A program made the position numbers and the translations under genes. From NCBI GenBank assembly GCA_035628645.1, contig DASPJL010000173.1, positions 1-33,575 on the forward strand: a DNA stretch of 33,575 nt, given 5' to 3'. Of the stretch, positions 22,873 to 33,400 are shown piece by piece. The stretch comes from DASPJL01 sp035628645 (lineage in GTDB: Bacteria; Bacteroidota; Bacteroidia; Cytophagales; Cyclobacteriaceae). The notes beneath the pieces are model-generated. The model did not search any database. It saw only the letters and a list, made by a program, of their open reading frames with translations, and was not told the origin of the DNA. Numbering within the stretch: position 1 is the first letter of the stretch; every line of letters begins with the position of its first letter.

Positions 22873-25498
22873 TGGTTTCTGTTAAATCTATTGTAGTGCC
22901 CGTTTCAAAACTTTCTGATTTTATTGGAGCAGAAGGATTTTTTTCCTCAGTTTCCAGCGATACTTCTTTGTCATCTTTTGACTGAGACGCCAACAATTTC
23001 ACTCCCACAACATGATGGGGAGATAATCTGTTTCCTAAAGCTTTCCATCCTTTTACATCAATTAAGATATCAAAATCAAAGACGGATTTTTCTTCAATTC
23101 CCTTTGCCCCTTTCTGGTAGGATATCTCCAGTTGAGGCGCCTTATCAGTAGTAACGACAACCAAATATGAATTAGGAGAGTCACTGATAAATAAATAGTT
23201 TTTTCCTAACGTTGATGTTTCAATTTTAAATCTCTTTACAAAGTAATTTTTTTGAGCCCCGTCAAAATGAACTGCCGAAATTATGGTATTAGGGTCAAAT
23301 TTTTCGATGATTGACACCTGATCGGGTTCATACCTATTGGTTAATTCGAAGTTGGTAATTTCATAACTACCCTTTTTATAAATCACCAAAATTAAGTCAT
23401 GGCTTTTGAAATTCCCTAAAAGTGTTCCTCTCTTTTCGCTATTAAGACGGCCGATAGAATCATCATAATAAATATCCATCCCTCCCAATGTGGAAAGTCC
23501 TGCCATTTTAAACTGCACTTTCCGAATCGGGTATTTGGTCAGAATGTTTCCCTGTGAACTTCTTCCCTTTATCGCTATTTCGGCGAAATCGAAATCAAAA
23601 ACCTTGATTTTAGCCTTGCATCCGGAAGTCAGAAACACTGTTACCACTTCAGCTTCCCCATTATGATTTGCAGAGAAATAGTGAACTTTTGATCCCTTAT
23701 TTCCTTTAGTCAGATCGTACTCCTTGTCACGGGTTACGCCCACTACCTGAAATCGTTTTACATAGGAAACCCCTTCCTTTCCATCAAGGTAAGCCATATT
23801 ATAGACGGTTCGTTCATCATTCTTCCTAAAGATGGCTACATGGATAATGTCTTTCCCCATAAAATCTTTTTCAGATATCCGGGAAACTTTAAAGCCCCCA
23901 TCTGCCCGAAAGGCGATTATGTCATCAAGATCTGAACAATCGCAAACATATTCGTCTTTTTTCAGTCCATACCCTACAAATCCCTCCTGACGGTTTACAT
24001 ACAATTTCTGGTTTGCCGCAGCCACTACCGTTGCCTGAATTACATCAAACAGCCGTATTTCGGTTTTTCTCTCTCTGCCTTTTCCATACTTTTCCAAAAG
24101 CTTGAGATAATAGACTATCGTATAGTCAACAATGTGTTCAATATGATGCTCTGTTTCTTTTAGCTCCTCTTCGAGCTTTCGCATCAATTCATCAGCTTTG
24201 AAAGTATCGAACCTTGATATCCTTTTGATCTTGATTTCAGTAAGGCTGACAATATCTTCTTCGTTTATTGTTCTGTAAAACTGGGCCTTATAAGGCTCCA
24301 ACCCCTTATCAATCGTACTGATCACATCTTCCCAGGTCTCGCACTCCTCAATGTCGCGGTAAATCCTGTTTTCGATGAATATTTTTTCCAAAGAACTGAA
24401 CAGTAATTTTTCCAGGAGCTGGCCTTTTTTAATTTCAAGCTCCTTCTTTAAAAGGACTAAGGTTTGTGCTGTACATCTTCTTAAAAGTTCATCAACCGCA
24501 AGAAATTCAGGTCTGTCATTACTTATGACGCAGGAATTGGGCGATATCGAAACTTCGCAGTCCGTGAAGGCATAAAGGGCGTCAACTGTAATATCGGGAG
24601 AAGTACCGGGTGCCAGTTGGATCATTATTTCGACCTCCTTGGCCGTGTTATCAATTACTTTTTTGATCTTGATCTTGCCGGCGTCATTGGCCTTAACAAT
24701 AGATTCAATTAATGAAACTGTATTTGTACCAAATGGTATATCCTTGATGACCAGCGTTTTCTTATCAAATTCTTCAATTTTTGCTCTAACCCTTATTTTT
24801 CCTCCTTTAAGTCCTCCATTATAGTTTGTTACATCGACCATCCCCCCCGTAGGGAAATCAGGATAAAGGGTGAATTCCTTATTCTGAAGAATTGCAACCG
24901 AAGCTTCAATTAGTTCACAGAAGTTGTGGGGAAGAATTTTCGTAGCCAATCCAACCGCTATACCTTCAACTCCCTGTGCCAATAGAAGAGGGAATTTCAT
25001 TGGAAGCGTTATCGGCTCTTTTTTTCTTCCATCATAAGAAAGCTGCCAGTCAGTAGTTTCCGAATTGAAGGCGATATCCAGGGCAAATTTGGAAAGCCGG
25101 GCTTCGATATATCTTGCAGCAGCAGCCGAATCGCCGGTTCTGATGTCCCCCCAGTTTCCCTGGGTATCTATCAAAAGGTCCTTCTGCCCCATGTTAACCA
25201 TTGCTTCCCCTATAGAAGCATCGCCGTGAGGATGGTATTGCATGGTTTGACCGATGATGTTTGCTACTTTATTATAGCGACCATCATCCATCTCTTTCAT
25301 GGAATGTAAAATTCTTCTTTGAACTGGTTTTAAACCATCTTCCAGTGCCGGAACTGCCCGCTCAAGGATAACATAAGAGGCGTAATCCAAAAACCAATTC
25401 TGATACATCCCGGAAACAGGAATTACATCATGTGCTCCTTCTTCTTTGTTGGCATCAAAATCCTCTTCAGGTAAGTCGTTCACGTCTTCTTCTCTCAT
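22844..25498 (-). CDS. parC: DNA topoisomerase IV subunit A (GyrA/ParC family)
   Basis: 884 residues. The winged-helix/tower region shows LPLYASYVI-like DYASYVILERAVP, GLKPVQRRIL and YHPHGDASIGEAM, and the catalytic tyrosine is Y130 in AAARYIEARLS. The C-terminal half carries the beta-pinwheel strands (GRSSQGNILTKYPI, LVVVTTDKAP) and ends in an acidic tail. The subunit cuts and rejoins DNA to unlink daughter chromosomes, with ParE as ATPase partner. ParE is not adjacent; the next gene is divergent. At the quinolone-contact serine (Ser80 in E. coli ParC) this protein has Ala94, while the acid four residues on (E98) is kept. Gyrase subunit A is the alternative; the upstream extension and the family pattern in Bacteroidota favour topoisomerase IV. 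Confidence 0.93.
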   Translation of the reverse strand: MREEDVNDLPEEDFDANKEEGAHDVIPVSGMYQNWFLDYASYVILERAVPALEDGLKPVQRRILHSMKEMDDGRYNKVANIIGQTMQYHPHGDASIGEAMVNMGQKDLLIDTQGNWGDIRTGDSAAAARYIEARLSKFALDIAFNSETTDWQLSYDGRKKEPITLPMKFPLLLAQGVEGIAVGLATKILPHNFCELIEASVAILQNKEFTLYPDFPTGGMVDVTNYNGGLKGGKIRVRAKIEEFDKKTLVIKDIPFGTNTVSLIESIVKANDAGKIKIKKVIDNTAKEVEIMIQLAPGTSPDITVDALYAFTDCEVSISPNSCVISNDRPEFLAVDELLRRCTAQTLVLLKKELEIKKGQLLEKLLFSSLEKIFIENRIYRDIEECETWEDVISTIDKGLEPYKAQFYRTINEEDIVSLTEIKIKRISRFDTFKADELMRKLEEELKETEHHIEHIVDYTIVYYLKLLEKYGKGRERKTEIRLFDVIQATVVAAANQKLYVNRQEGFVGYGLKKDEYVCDCSDLDDIIAFRADGGFKVSRISEKDFMGKDIIHVAIFRKNDERTVYNMAYLDGKEGVSYVKRFQVVGVTRDKEYDLTKGNKGSKVHYFSANHNGEAEVVTVFLTSGCKAKIKVFDFDFAEIAIKGRSSQGNILTKYPIRKVQFKMAGLSTLGGMDIYYDDSIGRLNSEKRGTLLGNFKSHDLILVIYKKGSYEITNFELTNRYEPDQVSIIEKFDPNTIISAVHFDGAQKNYFVKRFKIETSTLGKNYLFISDSPNSYLVVVTTDKAPQLEISYQKGAKGIEEKSVFDFDILIDVKGWKALGNRLSPHHVVGVKLLASQSKDDKEVSLETEEKNPSAPIKSESFETGTTIDLTETNDPKQLGLF

Positions 25499-25776
25499 TT
25501 TTGCAAATTAACATGAATTTTATTTATGATGAAATAAAAAAAGTTCATGTGTTTTACCTAATGCGCTTCATTGTTATTAAAAATTTTTTGACAATAAATT
25601 CAATTTAATAGCCTATTAATCAGTAATATGTTTTAGAATAATTGCTACAATTCATACTTACTTTTTGCTTAAATATTCCTTACTGTTAAAAAAACTTACC
25701 TGTATGACTTCGCCGCCAATCTTGACCCCTACTTTTTTGGGAATGAGTCTAATTTTGGGAAAAACCAGCAGAAAAA
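25499..25776. other. Divergent intergenic region parC / YfiR-like gene
   Basis: 278 bp, AT-rich, which must hold two divergent promoters. No exact TAnnTTTG element was found. A TACTTTTTG on the plus strand near 25667 and a TTAATTTG just before parC are near matches only. No gene seen. Confidence 0.4.
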
Positions 25777-26292
25777 ATGAAGTCATATCTTTGGATAAGC
25801 ATAGGAATAATCGTTATCAGCATAAACATTGCCCAAAGCTTTACCGCTATCAGCTCCTACCGTTCTATTTACGTTTACGACCTTATAAAAAACACCCAAT
25901 GGCCCGAAGATAAAAACCAGGGTACCTTTGTGATTGGCGTGATGGGTGACTCTACCATAGTCAATGAGTTTAAGGACCTTTCTGCCAAAAGAAAAGCAGG
26001 GGCCCGAAGGATTATTATAAACAAATTGAGCACTCTTAAAGGAATAGAAAATTGTAATATTGTTTATATTTCACAGAAAAACAGCGCTCAAGTTAAGAGA
26101 GCAACTGCGCTAGTTAAAAATCAAGGGATCCTGGTAGTAACAGAAGCTCCCGGGATGTTACAAAAAGGCGCTTCAATCAACTTCGTGTCTAAGGAAGGGA
26201 AATTAAAATACGAAATAAACAAAAATGCGGCCCTTCAGGCAAAGCTTACTTTTTCAGACCAACTATTGGAAAATCAAAATCGATTAAATTAA
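25777..26292 (+). CDS. YfiR-like (DUF4154) periplasmic protein
   Basis: 171 residues. A signal peptide (MKSYLWISIGIIVISINIAQS) precedes a YfiR/DUF4154-type domain: YRSIYVYDLIKNTQWPED, TFVIGVMGDSTIVNEF, then a strand pair ending CNIVYIS and a final GILVVTEAPG. YfiR proteins in Pseudomonas bind a periplasmic domain of the diguanylate cyclase YfiN; in Bacteroidota the same fold is found beside sensor kinases. Here there is no cyclase or kinase neighbour: parC is divergent and PorP convergent. Its partner must be elsewhere or the protein acts alone. Confidence 0.8.
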   Translation: MKSYLWISIGIIVISINIAQSFTAISSYRSIYVYDLIKNTQWPEDKNQGTFVIGVMGDSTIVNEFKDLSAKRKAGARRIIINKLSTLKGIENCNIVYISQKNSAQVKRATALVKNQGILVVTEAPGMLQKGASINFVSKEGKLKYEINKNAALQAKLTFSDQLLENQNRLN

Positions 26293-26473
26293 CCCTTCCT
26301 CTGTTTTCCCGGTGAATCACATTCGCCTGAGGTTAAAAATTACAGTTCTTGCCAAAGCTCCAAATAAAACGTCAACGACTAAATTGGCCTACGATTTAAT
26401 AAACGAGGACTGTTATTTCAAGACCTCGGTTCTCTTTGCACACTGCATGTCCTCTGTGGTAAAGAATATAACT

Positions 26474-27430
26474 CTAAAAATAGGTATGACATTTTTGTGG
26501 AGTAAGATTAATACGGTAGTTCAGCATAATTTCATGCGAGCCTCTGTTGTAAGAATGTAACCCGGAAACCGCGTAATCAAAAGAGTAGCCCAACCTGAAA
26601 TTTTCAGTAAGCCCAAGCTCCGTCAACAAAATAAGTGATCTACCCGTGCGGTAAGAAACACCGACCGTTAACAGCTCATAATACATCACATTTCCGTTTA
26701 AGTCAAAACCTAATGGTGCTTCATCCTGGATTCGTATTAAAGTAGAGGGTTTGAAACTCAGGGATTCCGTTAGTGGGAAAACCTTTCCAGCAGTAAGTAA
26801 ATAGATTCGTTCTTCCGTTCCCTGCGATATTGCATCTATGTCTTTTTTATTAATTGTTTTATTATTAATGAAAAAAGGTACTGATAGCCCAATGTAAGCC
26901 GTTTTGGTGCTGTAGAACAGCCCCATCCCTACATTAGGATTTAATACGGAAGTTCTTGAAGGAATCATTGGATCAGAAACATCGGGATCAGTATGTAAGA
27001 GATAGTAATTTGAACTTAAGTAATTAAAACCACCCTGAAGGCCCATTGCGAGAGTTCCTTTTTTTAACTTTATTTTATATGAATACACCCCATACACACT
27101 CAAGTCGCGGTGTACGCCAATTTCATCCCTGGAAACCAATAAACCATAACCTATTTTTTTCTTTTTTGTCGCATTATGAAAGGCAAAAGTCTGCGTATTC
27201 GGAGATCCATCCATTCTGACCCATTGCTTTCTATATATTAAGGCCGCGCTTAGCATTTTCTGATTTCCAGCATAGGCCGGATTTATAGTAAGTCCGTTAA
27301 ACATGTACTGAGAAAAAAACTGCCTTTGCTGCCCAAAAGCCAAATTAGCACTGAAGATTTCTATAATCAGAACCAAAAAGAATCTTAAAAGCGACGAATT
27401 ACGAATAACAAATAACACACGATACCACAT
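26474..27430 (-). CDS. Type IX secretion PorP/SprF-family outer-membrane protein
   Basis: 318 residues. A signal peptide (about residues 14-34, LLRFFLVLIIEIFSANLAFGQ) is followed by QFFSQYMFNGLTINPAYAG, the opening signature of the PorP/SprF family, then barrel strands with YRKQWVRMDGSPNTQTFAFH. The end is HEIMLNYRINL plus nine extra residues. The N-terminal codons before the signal overlap ATTCGTA/ATTCGTC heptamers, so the start may be later. These proteins help to secrete or anchor proteins with type B T9SS C-terminal domains. It follows the giant adhesin gene by 35 bp, the arrangement expected of such a pair. Confidence 0.95.
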   Translation of the reverse strand: MWYRVLFVIRNSSLLRFFLVLIIEIFSANLAFGQQRQFFSQYMFNGLTINPAYAGNQKMLSAALIYRKQWVRMDGSPNTQTFAFHNATKKKKIGYGLLVSRDEIGVHRDLSVYGVYSYKIKLKKGTLAMGLQGGFNYLSSNYYLLHTDPDVSDPMIPSRTSVLNPNVGMGLFYSTKTAYIGLSVPFFINNKTINKKDIDAISQGTEERIYLLTAGKVFPLTESLSFKPSTLIRIQDEAPLGFDLNGNVMYYELLTVGVSYRTGRSLILLTELGLTENFRLGYSFDYAVSGLHSYNRGSHEIMLNYRINLTPQKCHTYF

Positions 27431-27465
27431 AATTCAAAATTTAACAGTTAACATTTCTTTTCATC

Positions 27466-30400
27466 TTATCTAATTAGCTCCAGATAACCAGTTTTGGGCT
27501 CTGTTCCATCTTTTTTGTCAATTACATAAAAATAGGTTCCTACAGGAAGTTTCTCAGATGAAAGGTAAATGCCTCTGTTAGGTTTTCCATCAAAATACAC
27601 GTTAGTATTATCATAACCATTTACCTCATAAACCAAAGCCCCTGCCCTATTAAAAATCATTACTTTATTATTTTGGAACTGCTCTATACAACTGATTTTG
27701 AAAATATCATTTATTCTATCATCGTTTTGCGTGACAGCATTTCTTATAAAAACGTCAGCGCCAATTGTGAATGATTTTGTAGTAGGACATCCTTCAGAAT
27801 TAATTACAGTTACTTCATATTCGCCAATAGGCAATCCCAGCAATTGCATTCCTTCATACGTCCCCAGTGATGTGTTCCATTCCATACCTGTAATTATTGT
27901 ACTGTCAGGCAACACCACTTTTGCAGTTCCGTTGTTCAGCTCACATTCGGAGTTGGTAGTAACTATCTGAAAGTCTAATGGCACTCTTCCGTCTTCCATG
28001 GTGAAGAGCGCTGCTTCGGACGTACAACCGGTAAGTATATCGGTAGCAGTAATGGTATATTCGCCAATATTTAAATTAGATTGTGTAGGGCCTTCCATAG
28101 GAATACCCGTGGTTCCATTTCCTTCATACCACCTGAAAATATATCCGTCCGTTACGCCTTGAATGCTGGCCTGGGCAACCCCATTTGGCGTGATACAACT
28201 TGTGAGGCCGGAAACTAAGGACAGATCCGGCTTTCCTATTGGAAGCGCCTCGCTTGTTACGGTCACAATGGAATCACTTTGGCACCCTGTATCCATATCT
28301 GTAACAAGAATTGTATACAACCCAGGTGATAGTTGACTGATGACATTATTGTTTATTGGCGTTCCCTCAAGTTTATCTCCCACAAACCATTCAAACTTAT
28401 AACCTTCGGTAACTCCTTTTACTGTAGCCGTTAACTGGCCGTTAAATTTATCAGGATCGCAATTGGTCACAGGAAGGTTCTCAATAAATATAGTAGGCTC
28501 AACCAGGTAGTTTTGAATAATATAAGAACCTACAGAAACGCAACCTGTAACATTATCTGTAACTGATACTGTATATAATCCTGCTACCTGGTTTATAATT
28601 CTTTCGTTATTGTCTTCAATTTTATTTCCTTCGGAAATTGGTTGCCCTTGTTTGTACCAGGTATAGGTATATCTGTTTGGATCAGGGTTTCCATCCGCTA
28701 TGACCTTTAATGCCCCACTTGGCTTATCAGAATAACAAACCCTTTGCTCCGACAGAATATCAAACTCAAGAACGGGATATTGAATTTTATTTAAAATCTT
28801 AAATTCTTTCGCATCCGTTCTACAACCTGTATTATCATTCATTGCTTTCACGAAATAAGTTCCAGGCTCCAGGTTTTTAATAGAAGGAGTTTTTGAAGTA
28901 GAAATCAATGAACTTCCGGCATTATACCATTCAAAAGTATAGTCTGAAATATCAGAAGCCATACCATCTTCATTCATTTCAGTTATGGCAGCAGAACCTT
29001 TTGTATTACAATCCATCTGATCCAGTTTGGTCATTTGCATGATCTCAGGTTTAGATGATTTAAACTCCACTTCGATAAAAGATGAGGAGCTACAACCCAT
29101 ACCAGGCGTACTAATATCAGTTACTACCACCGTATAAGTTCCAGCCACAAGATGATGCGCTATTTCACCACTTGCTCCAGCGATTTTGGAAGCCGGCAAA
29201 GCATCCGAAGCATTTCTTGAATTTCCTATAAACCATTGGAATAAATATCCGGAAGTGACTCCGGCAGTTGCGCCTTCTGTAACTGAAGCTGAAATCCTTC
29301 CGCTGCCCAGTCCTGGTGCTAAATCACAACTTGAGTCTACCGCTTCTTTAACGAGGACTACTGACGGTATTACAGTGGTATTGTTTATAGTGATATCCGC
29401 TGTTACGTTACACATGGATTCTGTATTGGTAGCCGTTACTCTGTATGTTCCTGCTACCTTATCTGTAATAGTATTGCCTGTTTCTGCTAAAACTGTTCCT
29501 GAGCCATCTGTCCATATAAAGGTGTAGTTAGGACCTCCATTCAAGCCTGTGCTACTGTAAGTTATAACTGTATTGTCTTCATGAATGGAGCTGATTACTA
29601 TCGATCCGTTTTTAGGATCACAGTCGTTTTGATCGGTTACCGTATAATTTGTTTTTTCTATTAAGTTTATGATAGGTGGATTCGAATTTACAGTAAATAC
29701 TGCCGTGGTTTGACAACCCTTGTTTGGTGTGGTGTTGTCGGTAATCTCTACTGTGTAATCCCCTGCCTGCAGATTTATTGCTTTGTATTCTGATCCTGCT
29801 ACTGTATTGCTTAAGGTAATTTCTGTTCCTGCACTGTTATACCATTTGAAGGTATACCCTGCTGTTACATTTACTCCTCCTTCTTTTACGGCTACCTGAA
29901 GCATTCCATTGCCGGCTGTCTTACAATCTGTGTCTGCTAAAGAGTCGGTAAGAACTATATCTGGTGAGGTTACGATCTTTTTGATCTCGATATCTATCGG
30001 GCTGCTGGTACACTCTGATGATTCATTTCTGATTACAACAGTATAAATTCCTTCCTCAAGACCCGTAATTTCATTACCTGTGCCTACTGCTGTTCCGCCT
30101 GCATTTGTCCAGGTAAAGGTATAGTTAGGACCTCCGCTAAAGCCGGTTGCATCATAATCTATTGATATCCCGTTTTCCTTTACAGAATCTATACGTATCT
30201 CTCCCGTAGGATCACAATCCAACTGGTCGGTTATTACATAATCTATATTTTCTACAAGGCTGAATACCGGAGGTTCTGATGGTACATTAAACAGCTTTGT
30301 TGATACACAACCCTTATTTGGTGTGGTGTTGTCGGTGATCTCTACAAGGTAATCCCCTGCCTGCAGATTTATTGCTTTGTATTCTGATCCTGCTACTGTA

Positions 30401-33400
30401 TTGCTTAAGGTAATTTCTGTTCCTGCACTGTTATACCATTTGAAGGTATACCCTGCTGTTACATTTACTCCTCCTTCTTTTACTGCTACCTGAAGCATTC
30501 CATTGCCACCAAGTTTACAGTCTGTGTCTTCGTCAAAATCTACTAGCGCTATATCTGGCTCTGTGACTACCTTATCAACTTCTATAATTGTACCGTTATT
30601 CACACAACCCGATTCTACATTGACAATGGAAACGGTATAACTTCCTTCAGCAAGACCAGTGAGTTCTGGCCCTGTTCCTATCACTGCGCCACTGACGTTT
30701 TTCCATTCAAAAGTATAATTCGGACCGCCTTCGAACCCTGTTGCATCATAAGCTATAGCTACGCCATCTTCTGACACAGAATTTATTTTAATAGAACCAT
30801 TTTCTGGCGTACAATCTGTTTGATTTGCCAGATCATAATCAGTGGTTTCTAAAGTAAGTGCCGGAAGATCTTCAGATACGAAGAAAAAGGTTGTGCTGTC
30901 ACAAGCCTGGTTTACTCCATCGAGGTCAGTTACTACCAGTGTATAATATCCTGAATTTAATTTACTGATTTTATATGGCTGGGCCGGATCCTCAATATGT
31001 GTAGCCGGAAGCGGTGTAGTGGTTATATTTTTTCCTACATACCAGCTGAATTGATAATTAGTTGTCTCAAACGCATTTCCCGGAGTTGCTAATCCGCTTT
31101 CATCTACCGCGACCTCGATTGTACCATTTCCTTCTGCAGCATCGCAGAAGTTATCAGAAGTACTATTTTTAACAACTATTTCAGGGGCTACAGCATCATC
31201 TCCAACGGTAACATATACAGGAACTGATGTACAAGGAGATTCGTCGGCTGTAACAGTTACTTTATCAATCGCAATAATGGTATAAACGCCCGGATCTAAA
31301 TTATCAAATACGTATTCGTGCGTTTCTCCCAAAGCTTTTAAATCTCCTCCTTGTTCAGATCCATCCATCATTCTATGAGGAGCAGACGGAGTTACGACCA
31401 CATTATATTTTGTCGGTTTATCCGTTACCTGATCACCGTAATAGAATTGGAAATAGTAATCCTCCACATACCGTATACTTTGCGGAGTAAATTTAAACCT
31501 GATACTTCCATTAGATGAGGCTCCTACTTCGCAAGTTGTGGCATTGGTGATGTTTAAAGGATCAATTTCAATTTTCTGAAGCTCCTGATAAGGCAAGTTA
31601 AAAAGACTGTCTTTCTCACAACCAGTAGCTTTATCAATTACAATGGCTGTATAGTTACCACTTGGCAAAGCGTTTTTATAGATTGAAAAAACTCCTGGGT
31701 CTGTGTCATTTGCCGGGTTCCTTACAAAAATATTGTTCGGATCTGTCAAATGGTCTTTATCCTTGTATAATTTAATTATATAACCTAAACCTCCATTATT
31801 GTCGGCAACATTAACAGTTAGTTCCCCCTCTGGTTCGGTACAAGCGCCCGGATAGTCCTTAATGGCTGTTAATTCTATTTCAGGAGAAGCATCTTTTACT
31901 TCAACAACCTGTGTGGTAGAATAACACCTATTTACCTTGTGAGCTGCCATTACAGTATAAGTTCCCACAGCAAGATTGCTATAAACCGGACCGTCAAAAA
32001 GAGCTGTCGTTGTATCAGGATTGGTTACATTTCCGCTAAACCAATAAAAATTGTATTTGTCGGTTTCCGTGGCCGAACCTCCGGGAAGTTCATTAACGCT
32101 TATGCTAATAGCGCCATTGGCTGGGGAGCATATTGTTAGATCAGTAACAACAGCCGTGTTCAATACCGGGGTGTAAAGGTTTTCGGTTAAATAAATTTCT
32201 TTCTGACTGGTACATTTAGTGATGGCATGAATTGCAACAACCGTATAGTATCCTTTGCTCAGATTAGAAATTGTCAAACCTGTCGCCCCTGCTACTTCAC
32301 CTCCGGCGGTGGTTTCAGCAATAAGGTTTGCGGCCAAAGTATTTTGTCCCCTATACCATTTGAAGGCAAAGTTTCCTGCAGGAGCAGATACAATAGCTTT
32401 TAAAATACCATTTGGTTGAGCAGGGTCACAATGTTGCTGTTCCTTTTCTATAGTTGCAACAATTGTAGGAAGCACAGTTTGGTCAGCAATAGTAACGATT
32501 ATTGCCGGAGATTTACATTTTGTAGCATCATCTTCCGCCACCACCGTGTATTTACCGGCTGGAAGACTTGAATAAGTATCTCCCGTGTGGTCAGGCGTTG
32601 GTTTTACAAAACTTCCTATATACCAATAATAATTATAAGCAGGTCCCCCTCCTGCTGCAACAGCAATAGCTTGGCCATTTGGTGTTACCGGCGAACAGTT
32701 TGTATTCGGCGTATTGTTTGCAGCCGGAACAGAAACAGTTATTGATAATGGAGTATGGATAATTGGAAAATCGTCAAAACTGCTACAGCCTGTAGTATTA
32801 TTGGTAATAACTAATCTGTAAGTATTAGCTCCAAGCCCTGATACCGTCGTAGCTCCAGCTGCCAGTGGGCTTCCCGTTCCTGCTCCTGTATACCACTGAT
32901 AAGAATAAGTGACATTATCAGGTGTGGTAACCGCAAGGCTTCCATTAGGTGTGGCAAGATCGCAATGGGTATTGTTTACTGTGGTAACTGCCGGGACAAC
33001 CGGATAAACCCTTCCGTCTCCAACATTTACAATTAATGGATCTGATTTACATTTTGTAGCTGCATCTTCAACCACTACTGTATATTGTCCTATAGCAAGA
33101 TTTGAATAAGTTGCTGTAGTTGCATCAGCAACCGCCTTTACCGCATTTCCATTATACCAGTAATAATTATAACCTGTTCCTCCTGCTCCTGCTGCTGTGA
33201 TGCTACCGTTATAAGGAGCGATACACATTGTATTGTCTACTATTGAAGTAGTAGAGGCAGTTATGGTAAGCGGGGTATTGGTAATAGGAAAATCCTGAAA
33301 ACTTGTACAACCTGTAGCTGTATTTGTTTTTGCCAGCCTGTAAGTATTTGGACCAAGATTGGTGATGGACAATGCTCCTGCAGGTGCAGTCGGAGAAGCT

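Noticed and set aside
26312..26560. 82-codon plus-strand frame and a weak hairpin after the YfiR-like gene
   Set aside because: The frame starts with GTG and half of it overlaps the PorP/SprF gene on the other strand. The CGAGG/CCTCG stem is short with a long loop, too weak to call a terminator.
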